25,080 nt of DNA from CAXPZW01 sp964221845 (GCA_964221845.1 CAXPZW010000027.1:1-25080); one strand, 5' to 3'. Counted from the first letter of the stretch, positions 1 to 8,195 are shown. Numbers and translations: made by a program. Notes: a model not told the origin generated them from the letters alone.

Positions 1-203
1 CCACGTAGCAACACAATGCGGCTGTGTGGCACGCCAGACCCATCCACGGTGCTCAGTGCCATGGCGTTGTAATCGTCGGGCAGGGACGTTTTGGCTTCAT
101 CCAGCCAGGCTTGCAGTTGGGCCAACGGATCGGCGAGGACCTCGCTTTCCAATAGGCGGTATTTGGCGTAGTCCTTTCGGACGTCGTTCAAGGGTTTGCT
201 CAT
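1..203 (-). CDS. pdxH: Pyridoxamine/pyridoxine 5'-phosphate oxidase, N-terminal part (cut by left edge)
   Basis: Seen: the first 67 codons on the minus strand, starting at ATG 203-201 and running off the left edge. They hold the typical family opening: a DP..Q...WL.EA helix, then YNAMALSTVDGSGVPHSRIVLLR, where the family has NAM.LATVD..G.PS.R.VLLK at the start of the FMN-binding split barrel. Known for the family: FMN-dependent oxidation of pyridoxine or pyridoxamine 5'-phosphate to pyridoxal 5'-phosphate (PLP) in the cytoplasm. The start overlaps the stop of the upstream dioxygenase-methyltransferase gene by four bases (ATGA, 200-203), so the two are probably co-transcribed and translationally coupled. 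The catalytic C-terminal part is not in the window, so completeness cannot be judged. Confidence 0.88.
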   Translation of the reverse strand, partial: MSKPLNDVRKDYAKYRLLESEVLADPLAQLQAWLDEAKTSLPDDYNAMALSTVDGSGVPHSRIVLLR

Positions 204-1579
204 GATGCGTGCGGTTTGCGACAATGAAAGAACAAGGAACCTTCGTCGGGGTTGTCCAGAATTTGTCCGGGTTTGCCGGTGTAGCCGATGTGTGTCACCG
301 ACACCACCTCAAAGCCCTGCGCCTCCACGAAAGCGCGCATGGGCGCTTCTTCGCAGTAGTGCAGGAAGGCCACTTCTTTGCCGCCGGTCTTGCGGTAAAA
401 CACATCTCCGCGCTCGTAGCCTTGGTGGGCCAGGTCGTGGCGCTCGTAGTACGCGATGGCTTTGGGACCCCACTCAAACTGGTCGCGGGCATTGAAGACG
501 TCAAAGAAGAGGAACCCGCCGGGGCGCAAGTGGCGGTAGATTTTGGCCAAGGCCTCGGCGCGCTCGGCTTCGGTTGGGATATGGCCGTATGCGTAGAGGA
601 AGGTAATGGCGTCCACTTGGAGTCCTTCCAGATCCACGTCTTGCCAAGCACCTACATGCGGTTCAATGCCGCGTTGTTCGGCCACTTCGGCCATGGCGCT
701 GCTGAGGTCCAATCCGTGCAGGGCGTATTCTTTGCCGCTCAGAGCACGGATGTCCACCGAACGTCGGCCGGTCCCACAGGCAATGTCCAAGACGGTATCC
801 AAGGTATCCAGTTGGCGCAGTTTGCCGGCAATCAGCTGGTTGATGCTTTCGGTGTAGCGCTTGCGTGAGGCGTGGTTCAGGTCAAAGGAATCGTACTCTG
901 CGGCTTGCTCGGCGTAATAGGCTGAGATCAGTTTGCGGATGGTCGCGCTGCTGGGCTTGGGCAGAATGGGGAAGATCCGGTGCGACTTGCCGGTGCTCCC
1001 CGCAGGCTGAAAGGTGAAGGCCCCTTTGTCCAAACGGCGGAAATGCGCGTCAGGCTCGGCAAAGGAAGCCGTTTGCGCCTCCGCGTTGAGCTCACCCACA
1101 GTGCCGGTTTCCAAGTCGTAGAGCATCAACCCGTCCAAGGTGTCCAAGGCGGGATAGTAGAAATGCAGGGTCACCAGCGACTCGGTGGCCGAACTGTTGA
1201 TAATCTTGTGGATGGTGCCGTCGGGCTCGGCAATGATGCCGCCTGGGGTGGCCCGCGAAATCACGCCTTCGTGCAATTCGGGGCCGTCAAACTGGTAAGT
1301 GACGTTGTCGATCTGCCCTTCCAAACACAGCACGTAGCCCCAAAAGCCCTTGTGCAAATGCACCGCCGACGCCACACCAGGAGGCCAATGCAGCAGCACC
1401 ACTTCAAAGGGCTCCAAGGTCAAGATGTTGCGGGTGTATTTGCCGGGCTCACCCAGGGCGGGCAGGTGGGCCTTGTAATCCAGGGCGGAAACGTCAATCG
1501 ACCGCACAAACTGCCCCAGCCATTCGTAATCGAACTGGGCGGGCGTTTCACGGGCGACGCGGTCAAGCAGTGCTTGCAT
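200..1579 (-). CDS. Thiol (cysteine) dioxygenase fused to a class I SAM-dependent methyltransferase
   Basis: Seen: a 459-residue protein with two domains. Residues about 40-165 match type I cysteine dioxygenase (cupin). They have YTRN with Arg50 (the substrate-carboxylate arginine in rat enzyme), the iron ligands His74, His76 and His124, and a Thr137-His139-Tyr141 set at the place of the Ser-His-Tyr catalytic relay. The crosslinking Cys of the animal enzyme is Gly81, as in many bacterial forms. Residues about 215-455 are a Rossmann methyltransferase with SAM motif I VLDIACGTG (263-271), an acidic GLDLS loop, and LRPGGFLFFDVFNARDQFEW further on. Known: such dioxygenases oxidise cysteine or related thiols to sulfinates. 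Inferred: the methyltransferase acts on the same pathway; its substrate cannot be told. The gene overlaps pdxH by four bases. No frameshift or broken motif is visible in either half, so the fusion looks genuine. Confidence 0.85.
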   Translation of the reverse strand: MQALLDRVARETPAQFDYEWLGQFVRSIDVSALDYKAHLPALGEPGKYTRNILTLEPFEVVLLHWPPGVASAVHLHKGFWGYVLCLEGQIDNVTYQFDGPELHEGVISRATPGGIIAEPDGTIHKIINSSATESLVTLHFYYPALDTLDGLMLYDLETGTVGELNAEAQTASFAEPDAHFRRLDKGAFTFQPAGSTGKSHRIFPILPKPSSATIRKLISAYYAEQAAEYDSFDLNHASRKRYTESINQLIAGKLRQLDTLDTVLDIACGTGRRSVDIRALSGKEYALHGLDLSSAMAEVAEQRGIEPHVGAWQDVDLEGLQVDAITFLYAYGHIPTEAERAEALAKIYRHLRPGGFLFFDVFNARDQFEWGPKAIAYYERHDLAHQGYERGDVFYRKTGGKEVAFLHYCEEAPMRAFVEAQGFEVVSVTHIGYTGKPGQILDNPDEGSLFFHCRKPHAS

Positions 1580-1661
1580 GGTGTTGGGTTGGGCAGCGAA
1601 GTTAGAAATTCAGCAGGGCACCAGATGTGGAAGCACTACAAGGGGGATACGGCCTACGCCA

Positions 1662-2846
1662 TTACTCGACCTGAATCACCAAACCTTTCAAGTACTCACC
1701 CTCGGGGTGGAAGATGTTCACCGGGTGATCGGCCGGTTGGTGCAGTTGGTGTAGGATTTTTACGCTGCGTCCTTCTGAAATGGCTGCAGCGGTTACCGTG
1801 TGGTTGAAGAGCGCCTTGTCCACCGCTTGGCTGCACGAGAAGGTGAAGATCATCCCACCGGGCTTGATCTGGCGGATGGCGTGGGCATTCAAACGCTTGT
1901 AGCCTTGCACCGCGTTGTGGCGTGCACTCTTGTGCTTGGCAAACGCAGGCGGATCCAGAATTATGATGTCGTATGCGCCTGGTAAGGCTTTGATGTGCTC
2001 GAGCGCATCGGCCTTGATGTTTTCGTGGGCGGCGTTTTCCAGCCCGTTGATCTCCAGATTGCGGGTCACCAGGTCTAGCGCTTTTTGGCTGCTGTCGAGG
2101 CTGTGTACCTCCTTGGCGCCTTGGTTCAGGGCAAAAATGGAGAAGCCACCGGAGTAGCAGAAGGTGTTGAGGATTACCTTGTCTTTGGCGTAGTCGCCCA
2201 GCAGCTTGCGGTTCTCGCGTTGGTCGATGAAAAAGCCGGTTTTTTGCCCCGTTTCCCAGTTCACCTCAAACTTGTGGCCGTACTCTTTGGCCACGGTAAA
2301 GGATTCGCCACTGCCGTGGATAAAGCCGTTTTCCGAAGAATGCCCCGATTTGCGCAAGGCTGCATCGCTTTTGTCGTACACTGAGGTCAGTCGCCCTTCG
2401 AACAAGCGCACCAGCGCTTCGGCCAGTTCTTCGCGGAAGTGATGCATGCCAATGCTGTGGGCTTGCAGCACCGCAACGCCGCCGTAGATGTCGATGATGA
2501 GTCCGGGCAAGCCATCGCCTTCGCCGTGCACCAGGCGGAAGCAAGTGGTGTCGGGATTGTTCCACAGGCCAATGCTCTTGCGGCGGTCAGCCGCTAGGGA
2601 AAGCTTGTGAATGAAGAAGTCCACATCCGGGTTTACCTCTTCAAAGGCAAACAAGCGCACGGCAATGCTGCCGTTGGCGTAATGCCCAAGGCCTAGGAAC
2701 TGGCCTTTGTTGGCGTGCACCGCCACCACGTCGCCGGGCTGCGGATCGCCTTCCATCAACTTGACCGCGCCGGAAAACACCCACGGGTGAAAGCGGCGTA
2801 CTGATTGGTCTTTCTTGCTTTTGAGGTAAATGCGAGGGTATTCCAC
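1662..2846 (-). CDS. rlmI: RlmI-like 23S rRNA (cytosine-5)-methyltransferase
   Basis: Seen: 394 residues, close to the usual ~396 of RlmI. An N-terminal PUA-like domain (about 3-75, with HPWVFSGAV) is followed by a SAM-methyltransferase domain. That domain has NTFCYSGGFS (227-236, motif I), DPPAF (298-302, motif IV) and the SCS motif (337-339) that holds the catalytic cysteine in this family. Known: RlmI methylates C1962 of 23S rRNA in E. coli. Start choice: the reading frame is open up to 2909, but that would overlap recQ by 49 bases and add an unconserved peptide. The GTG at 2846-2844 puts residue 2 directly at the conserved EYPRIYLK strand and leaves a 14-base gap after the recQ stop, so I prefer it. 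It is probably co-transcribed with recQ. The exact target base is inferred from the family. Confidence 0.87.
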   Translation of the reverse strand: MEYPRIYLKSKKDQSVRRFHPWVFSGAVKLMEGDPQPGDVVAVHANKGQFLGLGHYANGSIAVRLFAFEEVNPDVDFFIHKLSLAADRRKSIGLWNNPDTTCFRLVHGEGDGLPGLIIDIYGGVAVLQAHSIGMHHFREELAEALVRLFEGRLTSVYDKSDAALRKSGHSSENGFIHGSGESFTVAKEYGHKFEVNWETGQKTGFFIDQRENRKLLGDYAKDKVILNTFCYSGGFSIFALNQGAKEVHSLDSSQKALDLVTRNLEINGLENAAHENIKADALEHIKALPGAYDIIILDPPAFAKHKSARHNAVQGYKRLNAHAIRQIKPGGMIFTFSCSQAVDKALFNHTVTAAAISEGRSVKILHQLHQPADHPVNIFHPEGEYLKGLVIQVE

Positions 2847-2860
2847 GGGCGCGAAAGTAC

Positions 2861-4774
2861 TCAGGAATCCCCGGGGGTGAAAAACAAGCCCGAGGCATTG
2901 CGTTCCCACAGCCCGGCTTCCACGCCCTCACGCAACACGCCGGTGATGTGCAAAGGGGAGTGGTCGTCACGCAAGGCGTCCACCACTTCGGTGGCGTGCA
3001 TGGGACGGTCTTGCAATACGTCGGATATGGCGGCTTGCAGTTGGTTTTGTTGCTCGGCGGTAGGTGCTTCCTCGTGCAGGCCGCGGCACACGTCGCATTT
3101 GCCGCAGGGTTCGGAGTCGTGTTCGCCAAAGTAGGCCAGCAGGCGTTGGCTGCGGCATCCACCGCCTTCGGTGAGTTGCACCATGGCCTCCAGCTGTTTG
3201 CGGCCAGTGGTTTTGCGACGTTCGTATTGCGCGGTGTCAAATCCCAGGTTGTCCGGATGCAAACGTTCGTGAACCAGGGTGAGTTGTGGTGCGTTGGAGG
3301 CCGGAGTGTACACGCCCAAGTCCAATTCTTGCAGGAGTTGCAAAACTTCCAACACGCGCGGTTCGGTCCATCTCAGGCGCTTGCCCATGCCGCGGACATC
3401 CACGCGTGCGGGCCATTCAAAAATGCCTTCGTGTACGCGCAGCAGGTCGTCCACCACGGGTTGGTAGCCGGGGTAACGCACCTGAAAGTCGTACAATCCT
3501 TGGCGGTGGCACGTGAACTGGAAGGCGGTGGGGTGGTGGAAGCTGTCGCTCAAGGTGAGGTAACCAGCTGTTTCCAAAAACTGGAGGGCGCGGTAGGTTT
3601 CGCGAGATTTCCAGTTGTAGCGTTTGGCCAGCTCACCCAACTCCAGCGGGTGGCTAGTGCCTGCGCCTGCGCCGTAGGCAATGCGCAAAAAGCCCAACGT
3701 GCCGTCGTACACCTGACGCACGCGTTTGAGCTCGGGGAAGGTCTCTTGAAAGTGGGTTTCCAGTTGGTCCAAGTCGCCGCGGTCCCAGAGCAGCACCGCA
3801 TGTGCGGGCAAACCGTCGCGCCCGCCGCGCCCTGCTTCTTGAAAGTAGGCCTCGGGCGAAGGCGGGATGTGCAAGTGCACCACAAACCGCACATCCGGCT
3901 TGTCGATGCCCATGCCAAAGGCGTTGGTGGCCACCACCACGCGCACCCGGTTGTGCACCCAAGCGTCCTGAATGGCGCTACGTTCGCGGGCATCTAGTCC
4001 CGCGTGGTAAGCTGCGGTAGTCACCCCGTTCTTGTACAGGAAGTGCGCGATTTGTTGAGTTTGACGCCGGGTAGGGGCGTACACAATGCCTGAGCCTTGG
4101 TTCTTTCGGCACATGCGCAGCAGCATCCCAAACTTGTCGGGCTCCTGCAAGGTCATGTACCCCACGTTGGGGCGGTGGAAGGACTGCTGAAACACCAGCG
4201 GCGCGCCAAACGCCAAACGGTCTTGGATATCGGCAACAGCCTCGGGTGTAGCCGTTGCAGTCAGGGCCAACACGGGCACATCCGGGTGGTGTGCACGGAT
4301 GGCAGCAATCTCCCGGTAGGCCGGGCGGAAGTCGTGCCCCCATTCGCTGATGCAATGGGCTTCGTCCACGGCAATCAGGTTGACCTTCATGCGTTTGAAG
4401 CGTTCCACAAACAACGTGGTGCCCAGTCGTTCAGGGCTGACGTAGAGGAACTTGTAGCGGCCAAACACAGCATTATCCAGCACAGTGTCCACCTGATTGG
4501 CGCGCAGTGCGCTGGTGACCGAGGCAGCTCCCACGCCCAATTGACGCAGGCGTTGCACCTGGTCTTCCATCAAGGCAATCAGCGGAGATACCACTACGCA
4601 CATGCCTTCCTGAGCCAACACGGGCACCTGATAACACAGGCTCTTGCCGCCTCCAGTAGGCAGCAGGGCCAACGCGTCCTTGCCGTCGAGCGCAGCTTGG
4701 ATGATGTCCAGCTGGCCCGGGCGAAAATCAGGGTAGCCCCAGACGCGATTGAGTATGTCCCGCGGGTGTTCCAT
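2861..4774 (-). CDS. recQ: RecQ family ATP-dependent DNA helicase
   Basis: Seen: 637 residues with the full helicase motif set: FRPGQ (17-21, motif 0), PTGGGKS (39-45, Walker A), DEAH (137-140), LTATAT (171-176) and QEAGRGGRDG (312-321, motif VI). Zinc-binding cysteines lie at 540, 557, 560 and 563, much farther from the helicase core than in E. coli RecQ, with about 200 residues of helical, winged-helix-like sequence between. No clear HRDC domain follows. Known: a 3'-5' helicase acting in recombination and fork repair. Start choice: a TTG at 4819 extends the frame by 15 residues, but ATG 4774 begins at the family's usual N terminus (EHPRDILNRVWGY) and has GAGGA about 13 bases upstream. It diverges from tpiA. 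Confidence 0.92.
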   Translation of the reverse strand: MEHPRDILNRVWGYPDFRPGQLDIIQAALDGKDALALLPTGGGKSLCYQVPVLAQEGMCVVVSPLIALMEDQVQRLRQLGVGAASVTSALRANQVDTVLDNAVFGRYKFLYVSPERLGTTLFVERFKRMKVNLIAVDEAHCISEWGHDFRPAYREIAAIRAHHPDVPVLALTATATPEAVADIQDRLAFGAPLVFQQSFHRPNVGYMTLQEPDKFGMLLRMCRKNQGSGIVYAPTRRQTQQIAHFLYKNGVTTAAYHAGLDARERSAIQDAWVHNRVRVVVATNAFGMGIDKPDVRFVVHLHIPPSPEAYFQEAGRGGRDGLPAHAVLLWDRGDLDQLETHFQETFPELKRVRQVYDGTLGFLRIAYGAGAGTSHPLELGELAKRYNWKSRETYRALQFLETAGYLTLSDSFHHPTAFQFTCHRQGLYDFQVRYPGYQPVVDDLLRVHEGIFEWPARVDVRGMGKRLRWTEPRVLEVLQLLQELDLGVYTPASNAPQLTLVHERLHPDNLGFDTAQYERRKTTGRKQLEAMVQLTEGGGCRSQRLLAYFGEHDSEPCGKCDVCRGLHEEAPTAEQQNQLQAAISDVLQDRPMHATEVVDALRDDHSPLHITGVLREGVEAGLWERNASGLFFTPGDS

Positions 4775-4828
4775 GGCACTTCGAAAGTCCTCAAAATATG
4801 CCACAACCGAAACAGCCAAGGGGCCAGA

Positions 4829-4859
4829 GTTGCGTGGGATTTTGTGGATGGTACCTTTG
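4829..4859 (+). promoter_or_regulatory. Candidate Bacteroidota-type promoter of tpiA
   Basis: A TACCTTTG box (4852-4859) fits the Bacteroidota -7 consensus TAnnTTTG. It has GTTG 19 bases upstream (4829-4832), near the TTTG -33 consensus. It lies in the 103-base divergent gap between recQ and tpiA and would start RNA about 12 bases before the tpiA ATG. The match is visible; its use is inferred. Confidence 0.5.
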
Positions 4860-4877
4860 ACGGCTCAAATTGCACAC

Positions 4878-5630
4878 ATGAGTTCACGAAATACCGTAGC
4901 CGGCAACTGGAAGATGAACACCTCTTTGGAGGAAGCCAAAGCCTTGCTGGCCAACCTCGGCGACGCCGAATGGAATCCCGATACTACTGTCATTGTAGCC
5001 CCACCGGCACCGTACTTGGCTGTGTTGGCCGAGCGTGCCTCTGACCACATTGGGATCGCCGCCCAAAACTGCCACGCGCAAGACTCGGGCGCATACACCG
5101 GAGAATGGTCCGCATCCATGTTGGCCTCGGCAGGGGTGAAGTACTGCATCCTGGGCCACAGTGAGCGCCGCGCCATGTTTGGTGAAACCGACGCCCTGAT
5201 CGCCGAAAAAGTGAACGCGTGTTTGGCCGCGGGCATTGTGCCCATCTACTGCTGCGGCGAGGTGAAAGAAGAGCGCGAAACCGGCACCCAAAACCAAGTG
5301 GTGGGTGGTCAGGTCAAAGCAGCCCTGGGTCACCTCTCAGCTGAAGACATGGCCAAGGTCATCATCGCCTACGAACCCGTATGGGCCATCGGTACCGGCC
5401 TCACCGCATCCGACGAGCAAGCCCAAGAAATGCACGCCCACATCCGCGAATTGGTGGCCGAGTTGCACTCCATGGATTTGGCCGTGTTGATCCCCATCCT
5501 TTACGGCGGTAGCGTCAAGCCCGGCAACGCAGCCGGATTGTTTGCTCAGCCTGACGTAGATGGCGGCCTGGTCGGAGGTGCATCACTCAAGTCTGCAGAC
5601 TTCGAAGCCATCATCCAGGCTCATGGCTGA
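4878..5630 (+). CDS. tpiA: Triose-phosphate isomerase
   Basis: Seen: 250 residues, the normal family length. The sequence opens with VAGNWKMN (Lys12, substrate binding), then ILGHSERR (His94, the electrophile), AYEPVWAIGTG (Glu166, the catalytic base, followed by loop 6) and ILYGGSVKPGNA (phosphate binding). All catalytic residues are present. Known: interconverts dihydroxyacetone phosphate and glyceraldehyde 3-phosphate in glycolysis and gluconeogenesis, in the cytoplasm. Start choice: the frame is open back to 4749, but ATG 4878 gives the standard N terminus and lies just after a promoter-like box. The last eight bases overlap the start of prmA, so the two genes form an operon. Confidence 0.97.
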   Translation: MSSRNTVAGNWKMNTSLEEAKALLANLGDAEWNPDTTVIVAPPAPYLAVLAERASDHIGIAAQNCHAQDSGAYTGEWSASMLASAGVKYCILGHSERRAMFGETDALIAEKVNACLAAGIVPIYCCGEVKEERETGTQNQVVGGQVKAALGHLSAEDMAKVIIAYEPVWAIGTGLTASDEQAQEMHAHIRELVAELHSMDLAVLIPILYGGSVKPGNAAGLFAQPDVDGGLVGGASLKSADFEAIIQAHG

Positions 5631-6462
5631 TCAGGTCTACACCATCGTGGACCTGCGCGTGGCGCCGTTGATCCCGTGGCGCGACGTACTCCTGGCCGAA
5701 CTCACCGAGCTCGGCTACGATTCCTTTGAGGAAACCCTGGACGGGTTGCGTGCCTTTGTGCTTGAAGGGGACTTTGACGCCCAAGCGCTGGAAGCCACCA
5801 CAGTATTCGCTTTACCGGAGGTGGAGGTGGCGTATAAAACTTCACGTCTGGAACCCCAGAACTGGAACGCCAAATGGGAGTCGCAGTTTGATCCCATTGA
5901 TGTGGATGGACGCTTGCGCATCCGCGCGCCGTTTCACCCTGCTGTGCCGGGCATCCCCGAAGTCATCATCCAGCCTCAGATGAGCTTTGGTACAGGACAT
6001 CACCCCACCACATTCCAAATGGCGGACGCCTTGTTGGACTTGGACTTGAACGGGAAAGACGTGTTGGACATGGGCACCGGAACCGGCGTGCTCGCCATAT
6101 TGGCCAAACAACACGGCGCTGCACGTGTGCAAGCCATTGACATCGATCACTGGAGCGTCGAAAACACCCGTGAGAACGCTGAGCGCAATGGGGTAGAAGG
6201 CATCGAAATCCTCGAAGGAGAGGCCGACCTGATCTCCGGCGTGTTTGACGTGATTTTTGCCAACATCAACCGCAACATCCTGCTGGCCCAAATGGGCGAC
6301 TACGCCCGGGCACTCAAACCAGGAGGTACGATTCTGTTCAGCGGATTTTACCCTGTGGACGTGCCACATCTGACCCAGACCACAGCACCTCACGGGTGGC
6401 AGCTGGAACTTCAAACCGAAAAAGAAGGGTGGAGCATGCTGGCGTTTCGCCGGCCTGCCTGA
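5623..6462 (+). CDS. prmA: Ribosomal protein L11 methyltransferase
   Basis: Seen: 279 residues. The N-terminal substrate-recognition part (1-110) is short and diverged. The catalytic domain has MSFGTGHHPTT (120-130, the PrmA signature), VLDMGTGTGVLAI (147-159, SAM motif I), IDID (172-175) and ANINRNIL (213-220, the NxxxN-type motif in place of NPPY). Known: trimethylates lysines and the N terminus of ribosomal protein L11. Start choice: ATG 5623 overlaps the tpiA stop by eight bases and gives an N terminus of normal length; the frame opens earlier, inside tpiA, but without family resemblance. The stop codon (6460-6462) abuts the yajC stop on the other strand with no gap. Confidence 0.95.
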   Translation: MADQVYTIVDLRVAPLIPWRDVLLAELTELGYDSFEETLDGLRAFVLEGDFDAQALEATTVFALPEVEVAYKTSRLEPQNWNAKWESQFDPIDVDGRLRIRAPFHPAVPGIPEVIIQPQMSFGTGHHPTTFQMADALLDLDLNGKDVLDMGTGTGVLAILAKQHGAARVQAIDIDHWSVENTRENAERNGVEGIEILEGEADLISGVFDVIFANINRNILLAQMGDYARALKPGGTILFSGFYPVDVPHLTQTTAPHGWQLELQTEKEGWSMLAFRRPA

Positions 6463-6783
6463 TTACTTGCGGGCTTCTACCTCGCGCTCGTCACCACCAG
6501 CGGGGCTTACCGCCGACTTGCTGATGCGCAGCTTGCCTTGCTCAACACTGATCACCAGGGTTGAATCGGCCACTTCTACGACTTTGCCGTGGATGCCACC
6601 GATGGTGACCACTTTGTCGCCTTTCTCAATGGCTTCGCGGAATTTCTGGGCTTCCTTCTGCTTCTTCTGCTGGGGGCGGATGAAGAAGAAGTACATGATG
6701 ATAAACATACCACCCAGCATGATCAGGGTGCCGTAACCGCCGCCAGCAGGAGGGGCTTCTTGGAGCAGAATAGATAGTTGCAT
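6463..6783 (-). CDS. yajC: Sec translocase auxiliary subunit YajC
   Basis: Seen: 106 residues. A short N terminus leads into one membrane helix (about 17-36), then the family signature FFFIRPQQKKQKE, then the conserved GDKVVTIGGIHGKV segment and a charged C terminus. Known: YajC associates with SecDF and the SecYEG translocon at the inner membrane. It starts six bases after the stop of the DUF1573 lipoprotein gene, so it is the last gene of the run that begins with the amino acid dehydrogenase or nusB. Its stop abuts the prmA stop tail to tail with no spacer and no visible terminator. Confidence 0.95.
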   Translation of the reverse strand: MQLSILLQEAPPAGGGYGTLIMLGGMFIIMYFFFIRPQQKKQKEAQKFREAIEKGDKVVTIGGIHGKVVEVADSTLVISVEQGKLRISKSAVSPAGGDEREVEARK

Positions 6784-6789
6784 AGGAAT

Positions 6790-7251
6790 CTAAAGGGCAT
6801 CGGGTCCAATCACGTCGCCTTGCAAGTGCAGGGTTTGCACAGAGGGCGAAGCGTTGGTAATCACCGAAATGGTTTTTTGTTGGCGGCCGGGCCGCTTGTT
6901 GGAATCGAATTCAATGGTTATGGTGCCGGTTTCTCCCACGCTGTAAGGGCGTGAGCTCCAGTCCTGTATGGCAGTACATCCGCACGAAGGCTCCACCTTG
7001 GTGATGATCAGCGGTGCATCGCCCACACTCTCAAACGAGAAGGTGTGGCGCACTTTTTCACCTTCGGTGATGATGCCGAAGTCGAACACCGTGTCGGTGA
7101 ACTGCACGCCGGGCAACTCGGTACTGGAGGTGTTGTTGGACGCCGAGGGGGCAATGTTGATCAGGTCGGTGGAGACGTCGTTGGACTCCTCCTTGCAACC
7201 TGCCAGCACCACCAGGCCCAGCGCCAAACCCATCCACGCGCGCTTCATCAT
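6790..7251 (-). CDS. DUF1573 domain lipoprotein
   Basis: Seen: 153 residues with a lipoprotein signal peptide (charged MMKR start, hydrophobic core, lipobox LAGC, lipidated Cys at 19). After a Ser/Thr/Asn-rich linker comes one DUF1573 immunoglobulin-like domain: FDFG..TEGEKV.HTF.F.N-type strands, then EPSCGCTA with its CxC pair, and ITIEFDSNKRPGRQQKTI. Known: DUF1573 proteins are common in Bacteroidota and sit in the envelope; their exact function is not established. The start overlaps the nusB stop by four bases (ATGA, 7248-7251), which fixes the first ATG as the likely start. The gene order nusB - DUF1573 - yajC recurs in this phylum as I remember it; I could not check it here. Confidence 0.9.
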   Translation of the reverse strand: MMKRAWMGLALGLVVLAGCKEESNDVSTDLINIAPSASNNTSSTELPGVQFTDTVFDFGIITEGEKVRHTFSFESVGDAPLIITKVEPSCGCTAIQDWSSRPYSVGETGTITIEFDSNKRPGRQQKTISVITNASPSVQTLHLQGDVIGPDAL

Positions 7252-8195
7252 CCTTGAATCATGCCGCGGCCGAGCTTTTTGATCTCGCCTGCGTCGTTGA
7301 GTTTGGTGAAGAGTTGGTCCAGTACACCGTTGATGAATCCGCTGGATTTAGGTGTGCTGTAGTACTTGGCCAACTCGATGTACTCGTTGAGGGTGACCTT
7401 CAATGGAATGGTTTTCAAGTGGCGCGCCTCGGCGAGTGCCATTTTCATCAGAATCAAATCCATCAGGGCAATGCGGTCCATATCCCAGTTGGAAGCGTGT
7501 TCGGCAATGAGTTTGCCGTGCTCTTCGCCCAAAGCCAAGGTCTTGCGGTATACGGTGTCCACAAAGTGCTTCTCGTCCTTTTCGTCACGCCAAAGGGGGA
7601 GGAGCGTAATGTCCTTTGCGTCTTCGTCGATGAGTTTGATGGTCTTCAACACCATGGAGGCGATGATGTCCACATCGTCGTTCCAGAAGATGCTACGTTC
7701 CTCCAACCAATCGTGGAGCACTTGCTCGTTGACCAGGTGCTTTTTAAAGAAGCGCAACAAGTACGTGCGATCGTGTTCGTGGCCGCGTTCCTCGGAGGCC
7801 ATGTATTCCTTGTACTCCTCGGTTTCGATCAGGGCATTGAAGATGGCTTTGAGCACGTCTTCGTGGCCGTTCCAACTCACCGCGTGCTCCTTGCATGCTT
7901 CTTCCAGCACCTTGGAATTCTTCATCACACGCAGCGGCGCATTGGTGACGAACTTGGTGTTGGGATGCAAGTCTTCTTTGGTGGGCAGTTTCTTCTGCAG
8001 GCCGGCCTCGATCTTGTCGATCGCGCGGAACTGCATTTCAGATACCAGGGAAAGGAAGTACAGGTAGAGCTCGTAATCCTTCTCAATGCTCGTGTAGAGC
8101 TGCTTTTCGTACGCACCCATGTCCGGCTCCTCGTCGATGTAATACGCGTAGAGGATGTGCAGGATTTTGATACGGAGTTGTCTCCTGTTTAGCAT
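7248..8195 (-). CDS. nusB: Transcription antitermination factor NusB (long Bacteroidota form)
   Basis: Seen: 315 residues, about twice E. coli NusB (139). It opens with the NusB start (MLNRRQLRIKILHILYAY). The conserved C-terminal helices include NWDMDRIALMDLILMKMALAEA and a VTLNEYIELAKYYSTPKSSGFINGVLD segment. Between them lies a charged helical region of about 150 residues, typical of Bacteroidota NusB. Known: binds boxA RNA with S10 (NusE) in rRNA antitermination. It is followed with a four-base overlap by the DUF1573 lipoprotein gene. It lies 34 bases after the amino acid dehydrogenase gene on the same strand, so read-through from that gene is possible. Confidence 0.93.
   Translation of the reverse strand: MLNRRQLRIKILHILYAYYIDEEPDMGAYEKQLYTSIEKDYELYLYFLSLVSEMQFRAIDKIEAGLQKKLPTKEDLHPNTKFVTNAPLRVMKNSKVLEEACKEHAVSWNGHEDVLKAIFNALIETEEYKEYMASEERGHEHDRTYLLRFFKKHLVNEQVLHDWLEERSIFWNDDVDIIASMVLKTIKLIDEDAKDITLLPLWRDEKDEKHFVDTVYRKTLALGEEHGKLIAEHASNWDMDRIALMDLILMKMALAEARHLKTIPLKVTLNEYIELAKYYSTPKSSGFINGVLDQLFTKLNDAGEIKKLGRGMIQG

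Noticed and set aside
209..868. Long plus-strand open frame opposite the dioxygenase-methyltransferase gene
   Set aside because: It mirrors a well-supported minus-strand gene with conserved motifs; GC-rich DNA gives such open shadow frames. No domain is recognisable in it.
1597..1604. TAACTTCG on the minus strand upstream of the dioxygenase-methyltransferase gene as a -7 box
   Set aside because: One mismatch to TAnnTTTG and no TTTG at the right distance; too weak to list as a promoter.
7254..8192. Plus-strand open frame of over 300 codons opposite nusB
   Set aside because: Covers nusB almost exactly in antisense and shows no recognisable family features; nusB motifs are clear.
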